Shown one piece after another: positions 15,414 to 23,625 of a stretch of DNA of 34,124 nucleotides. Both the position numbers and the translations under genes were made by a program. Origin of the DNA: Shewanella basaltis (GTDB taxonomy: Bacteria > Pseudomonadota > Gammaproteobacteria > Enterobacterales > Shewanellaceae); contig NZ_JAKILA010000034.1 of NCBI RefSeq assembly GCF_023283885.1, positions 1-34,124 of the forward strand, in the 5' to 3' direction. How positions within the stretch are numbered: position 1 is the first letter of the stretch; each line of letters opens with the position of its first letter. A model generated the notes under the pieces. It was given only the letters and a program-made list of their open reading frames with translations. It was not told the origin of the DNA and ran no database searches.

Positions 15414-17444
15414 TTATCTGTTAAGTAAATAAATATGGGTGAATTGTTCAGCTGTCATAGGTTTAGCGAATAAATACCCTTGTAGATAATCACACGATAA
15501 CTGCTGTAGCAGCATATGTTGACCTTTTGTTTCAACGCCTTCTGCAACCACTTTGACTTGTAAATGATGTGCCATGGTAATAATGGCTCTCACGAGTGCA
15601 ACGCTGTTTTCATTGGTTTCAATATGATTGATAAATGAGCGGTCAATTTTGAGAATATCGATATCCAGCCTTTGTAGATAGGCCAATGACGAATAGCCAA
15701 CACCAAAGTCATCAATGGCGATATCGATACCATGATGGTTAAGGCGTTGCATTTGTTGTTGAATAGGGGAATTAGGATCCATTAACGTGTTTTCTGTCAC
15801 TTCAATAATCATGGTATCCCTTGGTAAGCCCACTTGGTTGCAGGCTAAAATCCACTCATCTACCCATTTTCCTGTTTGATCGATTTGCAAGGGCGACGTG
15901 TTTACACTCACTTGCATAATTTTTCCGGTTAATTGATACCAGTGAGCTGCATCATCAATAGCTTGTTTTCTTACCCAGTTGCCAATGTCTTCAATGAGGC
16001 CATTTTGCTCTGCAAGTGGAATAAACTCATTAGGCCCAAGCAGCCCTTTTTGAGGATGTTGCCAGCGGATTAACGCTTCTGTTTTTGTGACGTTAATGCC
16101 ATCAAGATCAAAAATAGGTTGGTAGTAGAGAACAAATTGCTTCTCTTTGATGGCGATGCGAATTTCTTCTAATATACGGCGTTTTTCTATTGCTTGTTCT
16201 TCTATGGCATAAGAGAAAAATTCATAGCGGTTACGGCCTTTATTTTTAGACAAATACATTGCTTGATCGGCATGTTTAACTAAGTCTTCAACACTTTGGC
16301 CGTCAGCGGGGAAAAATGTTAAGCCGATACTGCCGGTCACATGCACTTGCGCGCCTTTAATGCTAATGCATTGCATGAGATTGTTTTTAACTTTTTGAGC
16401 GATTTCACTAGCACGTTCAACATCGTTTACGCCTTCAATGATTAAGGTAAACTCGTCACCGCCAAGCCTTGCCACTGTATCATTTGAGCGAACACAGCCT
16501 CGCAGTCGTTTGGCCACTTGGTGCAGTAACAAATCGCCGTAATCATGGCCTAATGTATCATTGACCTCTTTAAATCCGTCTAGGTCGATAAAAATTAACG
16601 CAAACTTCATGTTTTTGATGTCAATTAACGACTGTAGCTTTTTGTAAAAATATCGTCTGTTAGGTAAGTCGGTCAATCCGTCTTGATATGCAAACTCATG
16701 TAATTGAATATTGGCATTTTCTAGCTCTTTGGTGCGCAACTTCACTTGGCTTTCTAGCAGATTTTCACGCTGCTCGATGGTGTCTAACATACTGTTAAAA
16801 CAGGTTGCTAGTTGGCCTATTTCATCTTTTGACTGTTCTTTTGCGCGTAATGAATAGTCATTTGATGTGGTAATTTTTTGTGCAATTTCAGCCAGGTAAA
16901 GTATTGGGCCTAAAAATATACGCCGTAAAACTAACGATAAAAATAAGCTGACAGCAAACGTAGACAGCAAAAGTAGTAGCAAAAACTTACTATAAAACTG
17001 AATTCTGTCATGGATATAACTGTCGTCGGCAATGATAGATAATTCACCATAGCGTTGATTATCTAATATTAATGGCGTGATAACGTTAGTGATGTTGCTG
17101 GTTTGAGTTAACGTTGTTTTATCAATATTGGGGGCGGTCGATTCTGCTAATACCGAGCCGTCAAGGTTGGCCACACTGACTAAGACAATGTCCGATCGCG
17201 ACAGCACGGGCTCAATGAGTTCTTGAATGGCATCTTGGTCGTCAAATAACAGTGCTGCAGTGATGTTGGGTGACAGCATGTTAGATACGCTTTCTAGGCT
17301 TTCAATTTGCTCGCGTTTGGCTGAGGTGAGTTCATAGGCGCTAAAAATCAAGGTGACCGACACCGTCGATACAATCGCAACGCTCATTAATATCAATAAG
17401 AATTTTTTACTGATGGTGTTGATATTGAGGAATGATTTCATCAA
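15414..17444 (-). CDS. CHASE8-like/HAMP/GGDEF/EAL membrane c-di-GMP protein (YfiN-like)
   Basis: This 676-aa inner-membrane protein has a first helix at about 15-36, a periplasmic region of about 115 aa resembling the CHASE8 sensor of YfiN/DgcN, a second helix at about 155-175, HAMP, GGDEF (intact at 328-332) and EAL (456-458, with DDFGVGYSS, KIDRSF and AEGVET). YfiN itself lacks an EAL domain; here both activities may be present. It starts 1 bp after the yfiR-like stop. In the known circuit the periplasmic YfiR holds YfiN inactive, so this is probably the output of the receptor-YfiR pair upstream. Confidence 0.9.
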   Translation of the reverse strand: MMKSFLNINTISKKFLLILMSVAIVSTVSVTLIFSAYELTSAKREQIESLESVSNMLSPNITAALLFDDQDAIQELIEPVLSRSDIVLVSVANLDGSVLAESTAPNIDKTTLTQTSNITNVITPLILDNQRYGELSIIADDSYIHDRIQFYSKFLLLLLLSTFAVSLFLSLVLRRIFLGPILYLAEIAQKITTSNDYSLRAKEQSKDEIGQLATCFNSMLDTIEQRENLLESQVKLRTKELENANIQLHEFAYQDGLTDLPNRRYFYKKLQSLIDIKNMKFALIFIDLDGFKEVNDTLGHDYGDLLLHQVAKRLRGCVRSNDTVARLGGDEFTLIIEGVNDVERASEIAQKVKNNLMQCISIKGAQVHVTGSIGLTFFPADGQSVEDLVKHADQAMYLSKNKGRNRYEFFSYAIEEQAIEKRRILEEIRIAIKEKQFVLYYQPIFDLDGINVTKTEALIRWQHPQKGLLGPNEFIPLAEQNGLIEDIGNWVRKQAIDDAAHWYQLTGKIMQVSVNTSPLQIDQTGKWVDEWILACNQVGLPRDTMIIEVTENTLMDPNSPIQQQMQRLNHHGIDIAIDDFGVGYSSLAYLQRLDIDILKIDRSFINHIETNENSVALVRAIITMAHHLQVKVVAEGVETKGQHMLLQQLSCDYLQGYLFAKPMTAEQFTHIYLLNR

Positions 17445-17445
17445 A

Positions 17446-17976
17446 TTACAGGTCCACTACCCGGCCAAGGCGTAATACTTTTGAGCTCATGGTGATGTGA
17501 GCCGCATTGAGTTTGTCTGGTGAAACGGCAAAACGTACTTTACCACTGGATAGGAAAAAACGGATATGTCCTCCATTGGCAATAAAGTCTTCGCTTTCTC
17601 CTACTATCATAATGTTATTTAATTGGCCTAAAGAGGAGGCTAGCCAGAGGTCTACGGTGGCTGAGGTAATAAATAATACTTGGCACTGTTTTAGATCGTC
17701 TTGGGTTATCGATACTGTTTTGGTCAGTAACGGCAGGTTGCCTACTTTACGGTTGGTTAACACTGTGCTTGCGACAGCAACAAATGTACTGTCTGGGCTG
17801 CAAAGTACAAAATCAGTCAGGGCAGTATTAGTGTCTGTCCATGTACTGTATCTGGCAAAATTGTATAAAAATCCTGCCTTAAGAGCATATTCGGTGTCAA
17901 TTGCATTGACGCTTTGGCTTAATGTAAGCAAAAGCGCTAGTGGCAAACTGAATAAGACTCGTTTTATTGTGTTCAT
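17446..17976 (-). CDS. Periplasmic YfiR-like protein (DUF4154)
   Basis: This 176-aa secreted protein has a signal peptide ending around A25. The YfiR/DUF4154 marks are YALKAGFLYNFARYSTW near the mature N-terminus and IRFFLSSGKVRFAVSP, then LNAAHITMSSKVLRLG, at the end. C59 and C98 are 39 residues apart, like one of the two disulfides of Pseudomonas YfiR; the second pair is absent. YfiR binds the periplasmic part of YfiN and represses it. It sits between the receptor gene (8 bp upstream) and the YfiN-like gene (1 bp downstream), as expected for a go-between of outer and inner membrane. Confidence 0.88.
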   Translation of the reverse strand: MNTIKRVLFSLPLALLLTLSQSVNAIDTEYALKAGFLYNFARYSTWTDTNTALTDFVLCSPDSTFVAVASTVLTNRKVGNLPLLTKTVSITQDDLKQCQVLFITSATVDLWLASSLGQLNNIMIVGESEDFIANGGHIRFFLSSGKVRFAVSPDKLNAAHITMSSKVLRLGRVVDL

Positions 17977-17984
17977 TAAATGAA

Positions 17985-20048
17985 TTAAAACTTCGCTGTT
18001 AATTTAAATGTCACACTTTCATCAATATAGTTGGGTAAGGTGTATGTTTCTCGGGTGTTGTTGTACTCGATATGTGAACCAGCAAATAAGTTTTTACCCA
18101 TTACGGCAACAGACCAATTTTGATGGAATGCCCACTGCCATGTTAAGTCTAACGCTGTGTAATTATCGACATTATAGGCATTGCTGTTTTCAACTCGTAT
18201 AGACGCAAAAAGGCGATGGTCATCAAAGAGAGCTAAATTACTTTTGGCAAACAACTGACGGCTGGTTGAATCATAGCCAATGGCCGGAAAGGTGTTGTCA
18301 GCCAGTTTGTAGTCAAATGTGTTATAGCTGTAGCCTAACTCAGCGTTAAATATCTCTGAGGGCTGCCAAGTTAAGATAATGTCACCCCCGTTTGTGGTGA
18401 CTTTAGCATTAGAGACAATATCAAAATTAACTGAAGTGTTGGTAAGACTTTGCATGGCTAAGTCATATTGGCCTGCTTGTAATAGACCAAATATGGGTAA
18501 AAATTGCTCTATATTATTGTCGACCGAAATCGCAATGACATTTTTGGCAATTGTGTGGTGTGCCGAGAGGTCCAGTGCCCAATCGTGTTGTGTTTGGCGA
18601 TAACCGAATTCGTATGACACCGACTCTTCAGATTTTACCTTGTCATTACCATTGAGATACGTTCTGACATAATAGTTGTCTATGGCGTCTATGCCTGTGA
18701 CGATGGGGGAGACTTCTTCAACGCGTTGCCCATCTATGATGTAGTTATCATTGAATTCGATTAATGAAGGCACTCGGACACTTTTAGACACCGATGTCCA
18801 TAGCACTTGATTATTTTGTGGTTTCCACACAAGCCTTGCTAATGGTTGGTTTTCCCAGCCGGTTAAGTCGTTGTACTCAATTTTTGAACCAAGAATAATA
18901 TCTAACTTGTCAGCAATGAGGCTGTATTGGCCTTGAACGAGCGCGCCGTATTGATGCAGGGTGTTGTACCCTCCATCACTGTGAACAAAACTGCTTTGTG
19001 CAAACGAAATATCGTTGTAGCGATAGTTCAGACCCCAGTCTAATTTTAGGTCGTTGTACAAAAAGTTCATTTGGTAATCAATATCGAACGATTCAAAATG
19101 TTCTTGTAAAAAGGTTTGGCTACCAGATTGCTTTAACCAAGAGGTTTGCAGCATTTGGTTGGCTTGAGATGATATTCGGTTCTCTACCCGTGCCATGATC
19201 CGCGAGTCGGTTCTGTCTAAACTGTCGGTAAAAGACATGTTACGGTTGGTTTCATCGATGACGCCGCGAAAGTTTTGGCCTAGGGTTGATTGTGTAATGT
19301 TGCCTTGTATTAATGCCGACCATTCATCATTTGGGGTGAAATCGAATCGAACACCAGCCGATTGTTGTTCTGTAAAGTCTGCGGGTTCAAGTGATATGCC
19401 TTTGTCCGATTCATCACCATCTCTAGTATGGCCATAAACTCGAAAGCTACCTTTATTAGCAATATCACCGCCATATCGTAAATTGGCATCATGGTTTATT
19501 AGGCTACCACTGCTGATATCTGCGTACACACCACGTGTATCGATACTGTTTTTAGTAATAATGTTGATGACACCATTATTAGCATTGCTGCCCCACAATA
19601 AGCCACCTTGTCCTCGTATGACTTCAATGCGTTCAATGTCGTATAGCGGCACATTTAAGGTTTCCCAGTAAACGGCAGCAAACTTAGGGGTATAAAAGCT
19701 TTGCCCATCGATCATGACTAATAATTTGGCCGAAAAACGAGAAGCGACCCCGCGGGAGGTTATCGCCCATTGGTTATTGTCCAGTTGCCTTACGGCAAGG
19801 CCTGGAACCAATTTTAATGCTTCTGGGATTGAAGTGGCCCCAGAATGGATAATTTGTTCTTTGGTTAATACATAAATAGAAGAGGCGGTATCGAATGCCG
19901 ATTGGGCTCGTTTCATTGCCGAAGTGACTTGCACATCCATGGCCATTAGCGAGTCTAGCTCTAAATCCAGATCGCTGAGCGGCTCTTGTGCAATGACGTA
20001 AGGTGAAACGATTAGCGTTCCAAGCAGTAATCTTTTTACAATCTTCAA
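17985..20048 (-). CDS. TonB-dependent-receptor-like outer-membrane protein
   Basis: This 687-aa protein has a signal peptide (about 1-20, cut before QEP), a plug domain (about 35-160: SSIYVLTKEQI, SIPEALKLVPGL, VLVMIDGQSFY-like and IERIEVIRGQGGLLWGSNA), and a beta-barrel ending in phenylalanine. No N-terminal STN signalling domain is present. A DLELDSLMAMDVQVTSAMKR stretch precedes the plug. The start is TTG at 20048 with AAGGG upstream; no ATG fits. It leads an operon with yfiR- and yfiN-like genes, so it may sense a ligand and report it, instead of, or as well as, importing it. The ligand is unknown. Confidence 0.9.
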   Translation of the reverse strand: MKIVKRLLLGTLIVSPYVIAQEPLSDLDLELDSLMAMDVQVTSAMKRAQSAFDTASSIYVLTKEQIIHSGATSIPEALKLVPGLAVRQLDNNQWAITSRGVASRFSAKLLVMIDGQSFYTPKFAAVYWETLNVPLYDIERIEVIRGQGGLLWGSNANNGVINIITKNSIDTRGVYADISSGSLINHDANLRYGGDIANKGSFRVYGHTRDGDESDKGISLEPADFTEQQSAGVRFDFTPNDEWSALIQGNITQSTLGQNFRGVIDETNRNMSFTDSLDRTDSRIMARVENRISSQANQMLQTSWLKQSGSQTFLQEHFESFDIDYQMNFLYNDLKLDWGLNYRYNDISFAQSSFVHSDGGYNTLHQYGALVQGQYSLIADKLDIILGSKIEYNDLTGWENQPLARLVWKPQNNQVLWTSVSKSVRVPSLIEFNDNYIIDGQRVEEVSPIVTGIDAIDNYYVRTYLNGNDKVKSEESVSYEFGYRQTQHDWALDLSAHHTIAKNVIAISVDNNIEQFLPIFGLLQAGQYDLAMQSLTNTSVNFDIVSNAKVTTNGGDIILTWQPSEIFNAELGYSYNTFDYKLADNTFPAIGYDSTSRQLFAKSNLALFDDHRLFASIRVENSNAYNVDNYTALDLTWQWAFHQNWSVAVMGKNLFAGSHIEYNNTRETYTLPNYIDESVTFKLTAKF

Positions 20049-20077
20049 TATCTTGCCCTTAATGCATTGAATATTCG

Positions 20078-20120
20078 GCTCTTGCAGAGCTATATTTACG
20101 TACCCATTACCACACGTTAA
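20078..20120 (-). promoter_or_regulatory. Possible promoter and palindrome before the receptor operon
   Basis: On the minus strand TTAACG (20115-20120) and TAAATA (20093-20098) are 16 bp apart, a fair sigma-70 match. The palindrome GCTCTTGCAGAGC (20078-20090) lies just downstream, where the transcript would begin, and could be an operator. The whole promoter fits between the gene and MITE-A copy 2, so the insertion need not have broken it. Confidence 0.35.
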
Positions 20121-20148
20121 CGAGGTCAGGTTATTTTACTCCGAGTAT

Positions 20149-20417
20149 CTAGGGCCTGTTGACCTTTCAAGGTTGTTTTTGCAGCGAATTGTTGGCCATT
20201 TGTACAAGGCAGAGACTTTGAGGTGTAGTTATTCTACATAAAAAGTCGATAACGCAGTAAAAATGACCAACAAACGCTGCCCACAGGGTTCGGCTAAAAA
20301 CGTTTTATTCTTTGTTGAACAGATTTTGCTTAGGTGACTAGGCTACAATCCATTCGCCTCGATTAAAACGTTTTTAACTCGAACAAAATTCAACCAGCAA
20401 AGATCAACAGGCCCTAG
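20149..20417 (+). mobile_element. MITE-A copy 2, complete
   Basis: This 269-bp element has inverted ends CTAGGGCCTGTTGA and TCAACAGGCCCTAG and no coding capacity. Inside are two large inverted-repeat arms: GCAGCG...TTGTTGG (20181-20201) with its partner ending CGCTGC (20280), and two TAAAAACGTTTTA-type blocks further right. The first arm pair encloses a 55-nt module (20204-20258) shared with other repeats. Copy 3 has the same length. CTAG at each end is the likely target duplication, judged from copy 3. GAGTAT also occurs directly on both sides. Confidence 0.92.
20204..20258 (+). repeat. 55-nt palindromic module, MITE-A version
   Basis: ACAAGGC (20204-20210) and AACGCAGT (20251-20258) bracket GACTTT/AAAGTC arms and a GTAG-TTATT-CTAC centre. 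The same frame with different arm sequences recurs at 29737-29791 and on the minus strand at 34070-34124, each exactly 55 nt. Confidence 0.8.
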
Positions 20418-20423
20418 GAGTAT

Positions 20424-20456
20424 AGTGATTATTTTAGTCACTTTTTCTGTTTTTTT
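20424..20456 (+). terminator. Intrinsic terminator, plus strand, with no gene ahead of it
   Basis: AGTGATTA-TTT-TAGTCACT is an 8-bp stem (one G-U pair) followed by TTTTCTGTTTTTTT. Upstream on this strand lie only MITE-A copy 2 and the start of the oppositely oriented receptor gene. It may stop transcription leaving the element, or be left from an earlier gene. Confidence 0.6.
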
Positions 20457-20516
20457 ACTTGCTCGTTATCACTGCTAACTCGTTGAAGTAATAGCGGTGG
20501 CTTTCTCAATGTCATA

Positions 20517-20546
20517 ATTAACGTTATACCTTATATCGACGTTAAT
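20517..20546. promoter_or_regulatory. Inverted repeat upstream of the acylase gene
   Basis: ATTAACGT (20517-20524) and ACGTTAAT (20539-20546) are perfect 8-bp arms 14 bp apart, a spacing that suits a dimeric regulator. It lies 267 bp before the acylase start. Nothing else in 20457-20813 is recognisable apart from the ribosome site AAGGA at about 20800. Confidence 0.3.
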
Positions 20547-20813
20547 AATTTACCCTGAGTTAACACAAATGTAATGTATTTTTGAGGCATTATAAGCCAA
20601 AGCATACTGCTGTTAGGTAAATTGTATGTAATTATTTCGGCATATAGACAGATGTTTGATTGATTGCTTAAATATCACTCATGTCTTTGTTGTATTCATG
20701 TTGATATGGTTAGTGGTAACAGCTGGGGTTGTTAGCGCGAATATTGAAATGGATTGAGGCGTAAAGGATTCAATACCTCACCCAAAAACTGGGTAACAAC
20801 AAGGATAATAATA

Positions 20814-23405
20814 ATGGATTTCAATAAATTCCTGCTCGCCATTGGCGTGGCATCGACCGTTTTTATGGTCGGCTGCGGTGATGACACCGACTTTAGTAAA
20901 ACCACTCAACCCACACCTGAACCTGAGGTCACTCCTCTACTGCAAGCATTTGCTCCAAATGGCGCGCTTAAAGCACAGATCCGCCGCACCCAATATGGCG
21001 TTCCACATATTACCGCGGACAACTTAGAAAGCCTGGCTTTTGGTAGCGGTTACGCTCAAGCGCAAGATAATCTATGTGTTATGGCCGATGGGTTTATTAA
21101 AGCTAATTCTGAGCGGTCAATGTATTTTGGCCCCCATGCCTCAATCGACTTTTCGACGGGCTTACCAACCCGTGAAGATAACGGCAATCTAATTTCTGAT
21201 TTTGCCTACAAAGCGTTAAAAATCAGAGCGCTTGCTGAAACGCAATACACCCAGTTTAGTTATCATTCGCGCGCATTAATGGAAGGGTTTAGCGCGGGCT
21301 ACAACCAATTTTTAGCAGACGTTGAAGCTGGCGAGCAAACCGCTGAACCATTTTGCGCAGGCCAACCCTGGGTTAAACCTATCACTGGGGTGGATGTCGC
21401 CAGTTATCTGTTTTCTATTGCTTTATTGCCAGGTGCGGCAAACTTTTTAGACTTAATTTTTTATGCCAACCCTGGCGATGGCGAAGAGTATCTTCCGCGG
21501 ATTGTGGGGCCCGCAGCATCATCGGTGCAAACTGCATTTGTTAGCGACATGAACCAAAAGCTCATTGCCCGAGCGGCAAATATCACCACTCCTGACACCA
21601 ACCCACGCGACTTAGGTTCCAATGGTTGGGGCTTAGGCAAAGATAAAACCGAGAATGGCAAAGGCATGGTACTGGGCAACCCGCATTTTCCACATACAGG
21701 TAATTTACGTTTTTGGCAGTCTCACTTAACCATTCCTGGGCAAATTGATGTGATGGGGGGATCGTTAGTCGGCATGCCAGGCTTAGTTAATATTGGGTTT
21801 AATAAAGATGTGGCCTGGACACACACCTTTTCAACGGCTGAGCACTTTGTAATGTACAACCTTGAGCTGATGGCTGGCGACAGATTGCAATATATGTTCG
21901 ACGGTGAAGCCATGCCAATCACTAAAGAAACTGTTTCGGTGTTAGTCAATGCGGGTGCGGCGGGAATGCTGGTCGCTGAAAAAGACATTTATACCACAGC
22001 AAAAGGCCCAATTGTTGAAGCGCCGCCGACGTTGGCCCCTTTTGGGTGGGATGATGGCCAGGCTTTTATGATCCAAGATGCCAATATGGCTAACTTGGAC
22101 CCACTTGATCATTGGTTAGCCATGAACCGCGCCAGTAATATCGATGAGTTTCAGCAAGCCTTTAAGGATTATGATGGGGTAATTTTTAACAACACCATGT
22201 ACGCTGATAAAGAAGGCAATGCGTTTTATATTGACGATTCAACCGTACCAGGGTTTACAGACTTTGTCGTCAATATTATTAAGACCACGCCTGCGATTAT
22301 TGCCGCTAAGGCTCAAGCGGGCTTCACCATATTGCCGGGTAATACTTCAACATTTAGTTTTAGTGAGCCAATGCCCTATGAGCGAGCACCTAAGCTTGAA
22401 CGAAGTGATTTTGTGCAAAATTCTAATAACTCATTTTGGTCAACCAATTTAGCACAGCCATTGGAGGGGTATTCACCCATGTATGGACCAGAGCGGGGCG
22501 AGTTATCATTACGAACCCGAATGGGATTAACCTTAATGAACGATGCCGCAGGTGATGACGGTAAGTTTTCATTAGCAGAGTTAGAAGCGGCGCTATTGTC
22601 TAATCGCGCTTATCTACCAGAGCTTGTATTGGCTGATTTACTGACACAATGTGCAGCGCAAGGCGACACGCCTGTGATTGTTAGCCCAACCTTGTCTAAA
22701 GATCTCAGTGCAGCTTGCTCTGCGCTTACAGCATGGAATGGCAAGCAAGATAACGACAGTATTGGCGGGGCATTAATTCGTGAATTTGCACATCAATTTA
22801 ATCAAAGCACCATGCTCACCCAGGCATTTGACTACACCAATGCCGCGACTACGCCAAACACACTTGCCAGCGATGGCAGTGCTTTAGTGGCATTGGCCCA
22901 TGCGGCACTAAATTTAGAAGCCGCTGGTTTTAGTGTGGAAGCCCGCTTAGGAGATGTGCAATTTGTTGAAAAATCATTACCCGATGGTACGGCATCAGGG
23001 GTTAAATTACCTTGGCCTGGCAGTCACAATGCGGAAGGTGGCTTTAATGTGTTTTCTACCAACTTGTCCGGTGACGATACACTAATACCGCAACACAGTT
23101 ATCCTGCTGTGATGGATGTGTTATCTGGCAAAGCTGCTGCATCGGGGTTAACGTCCCAAGGTTATCATATCCGCTATGGTTCAAGCTGGATGATGACAGT
23201 GAGCTTTACCGATGATGGTCCGGTTGCAAAAGGACTATTATCCTATTCACAATCCAGTAATGTGTTAAGCCCAAATAATAACGATCAAAGTGAGTGGTAT
23301 TCGACTCAAAAACAACTTAGGCCATTGTTATTTACCGAGGCAGACATACAGGCATCGCTTGAATCGACCACAGAGCTGAGTGTTCAACGCAATAACGAGT
23401 GGTAA
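20814..23405 (+). CDS. Lipoprotein penicillin/acyl-homoserine-lactone acylase family protein
   Basis: This 864-codon gene encodes an Ntn-hydrolase precursor of the family that includes penicillin acylase, aculeacin A acylase and AHL acylases. The start of the alpha part is YGVPHITADNLESLAFGSGY. The self-cleavage site is G268/S269 in DLGSNGWGLG, making S269 the nucleophile. GNPHFPHTGNLRFWQSHL and NKDVAWTHT follow. I chose the ATG at 20814 (AAGGA before it) because it gives a lipoprotein signal with C21 in MVGC; the upstream in-frame ATG at 20754 would bury this. It probably acts in the periplasm or at the outer membrane on N-acyl compounds, possibly quorum-sensing lactones. Confidence 0.88.
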   Translation: MDFNKFLLAIGVASTVFMVGCGDDTDFSKTTQPTPEPEVTPLLQAFAPNGALKAQIRRTQYGVPHITADNLESLAFGSGYAQAQDNLCVMADGFIKANSERSMYFGPHASIDFSTGLPTREDNGNLISDFAYKALKIRALAETQYTQFSYHSRALMEGFSAGYNQFLADVEAGEQTAEPFCAGQPWVKPITGVDVASYLFSIALLPGAANFLDLIFYANPGDGEEYLPRIVGPAASSVQTAFVSDMNQKLIARAANITTPDTNPRDLGSNGWGLGKDKTENGKGMVLGNPHFPHTGNLRFWQSHLTIPGQIDVMGGSLVGMPGLVNIGFNKDVAWTHTFSTAEHFVMYNLELMAGDRLQYMFDGEAMPITKETVSVLVNAGAAGMLVAEKDIYTTAKGPIVEAPPTLAPFGWDDGQAFMIQDANMANLDPLDHWLAMNRASNIDEFQQAFKDYDGVIFNNTMYADKEGNAFYIDDSTVPGFTDFVVNIIKTTPAIIAAKAQAGFTILPGNTSTFSFSEPMPYERAPKLERSDFVQNSNNSFWSTNLAQPLEGYSPMYGPERGELSLRTRMGLTLMNDAAGDDGKFSLAELEAALLSNRAYLPELVLADLLTQCAAQGDTPVIVSPTLSKDLSAACSALTAWNGKQDNDSIGGALIREFAHQFNQSTMLTQAFDYTNAATTPNTLASDGSALVALAHAALNLEAAGFSVEARLGDVQFVEKSLPDGTASGVKLPWPGSHNAEGGFNVFSTNLSGDDTLIPQHSYPAVMDVLSGKAAASGLTSQGYHIRYGSSWMMTVSFTDDGPVAKGLLSYSQSSNVLSPNNNDQSEWYSTQKQLRPLLFTEADIQASLESTTELSVQRNNEW

Positions 23406-23414
23406 GACCGACTA

Positions 23415-23445
23415 AAAACGACCCAGAAATCATGGGTCGTTTTTT
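23415..23445 (+). terminator. Intrinsic terminator of the acylase gene
   Basis: AACGACCCA-GAAATCA-TGGGTCGTT forms a 9-bp perfect stem followed by a T run, starting about 10 bp after the stop codon. Confidence 0.92.
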
Positions 23446-23625
23446 ATGAAAAATTGACTAAGCCTCTGATTAAGAATCATTAATGTATCAAAATTTCCAA
23501 AATTCATAAGCAGTTTAGCTTAGCAACCCCTACTTTGGTATAAGACGCTGCTGCTTGACCTGTTCAGGTAACTACAACAAACTCGACACTGAATATATTC
23601 TTATAATTAATGGGATGATAAAACC

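Noticed and set aside
20143..20423. GAGTAT as the target duplication of MITE-A
   Set aside because: Copy 3 inside lysR shows that only CTAG is duplicated; GAGTAT is absent there.
20754..20813. Longer N-terminus for the acylase
   Set aside because: It would place 20 polar residues before a clear lipoprotein signal, while ATG 20814 has a good ribosome site.
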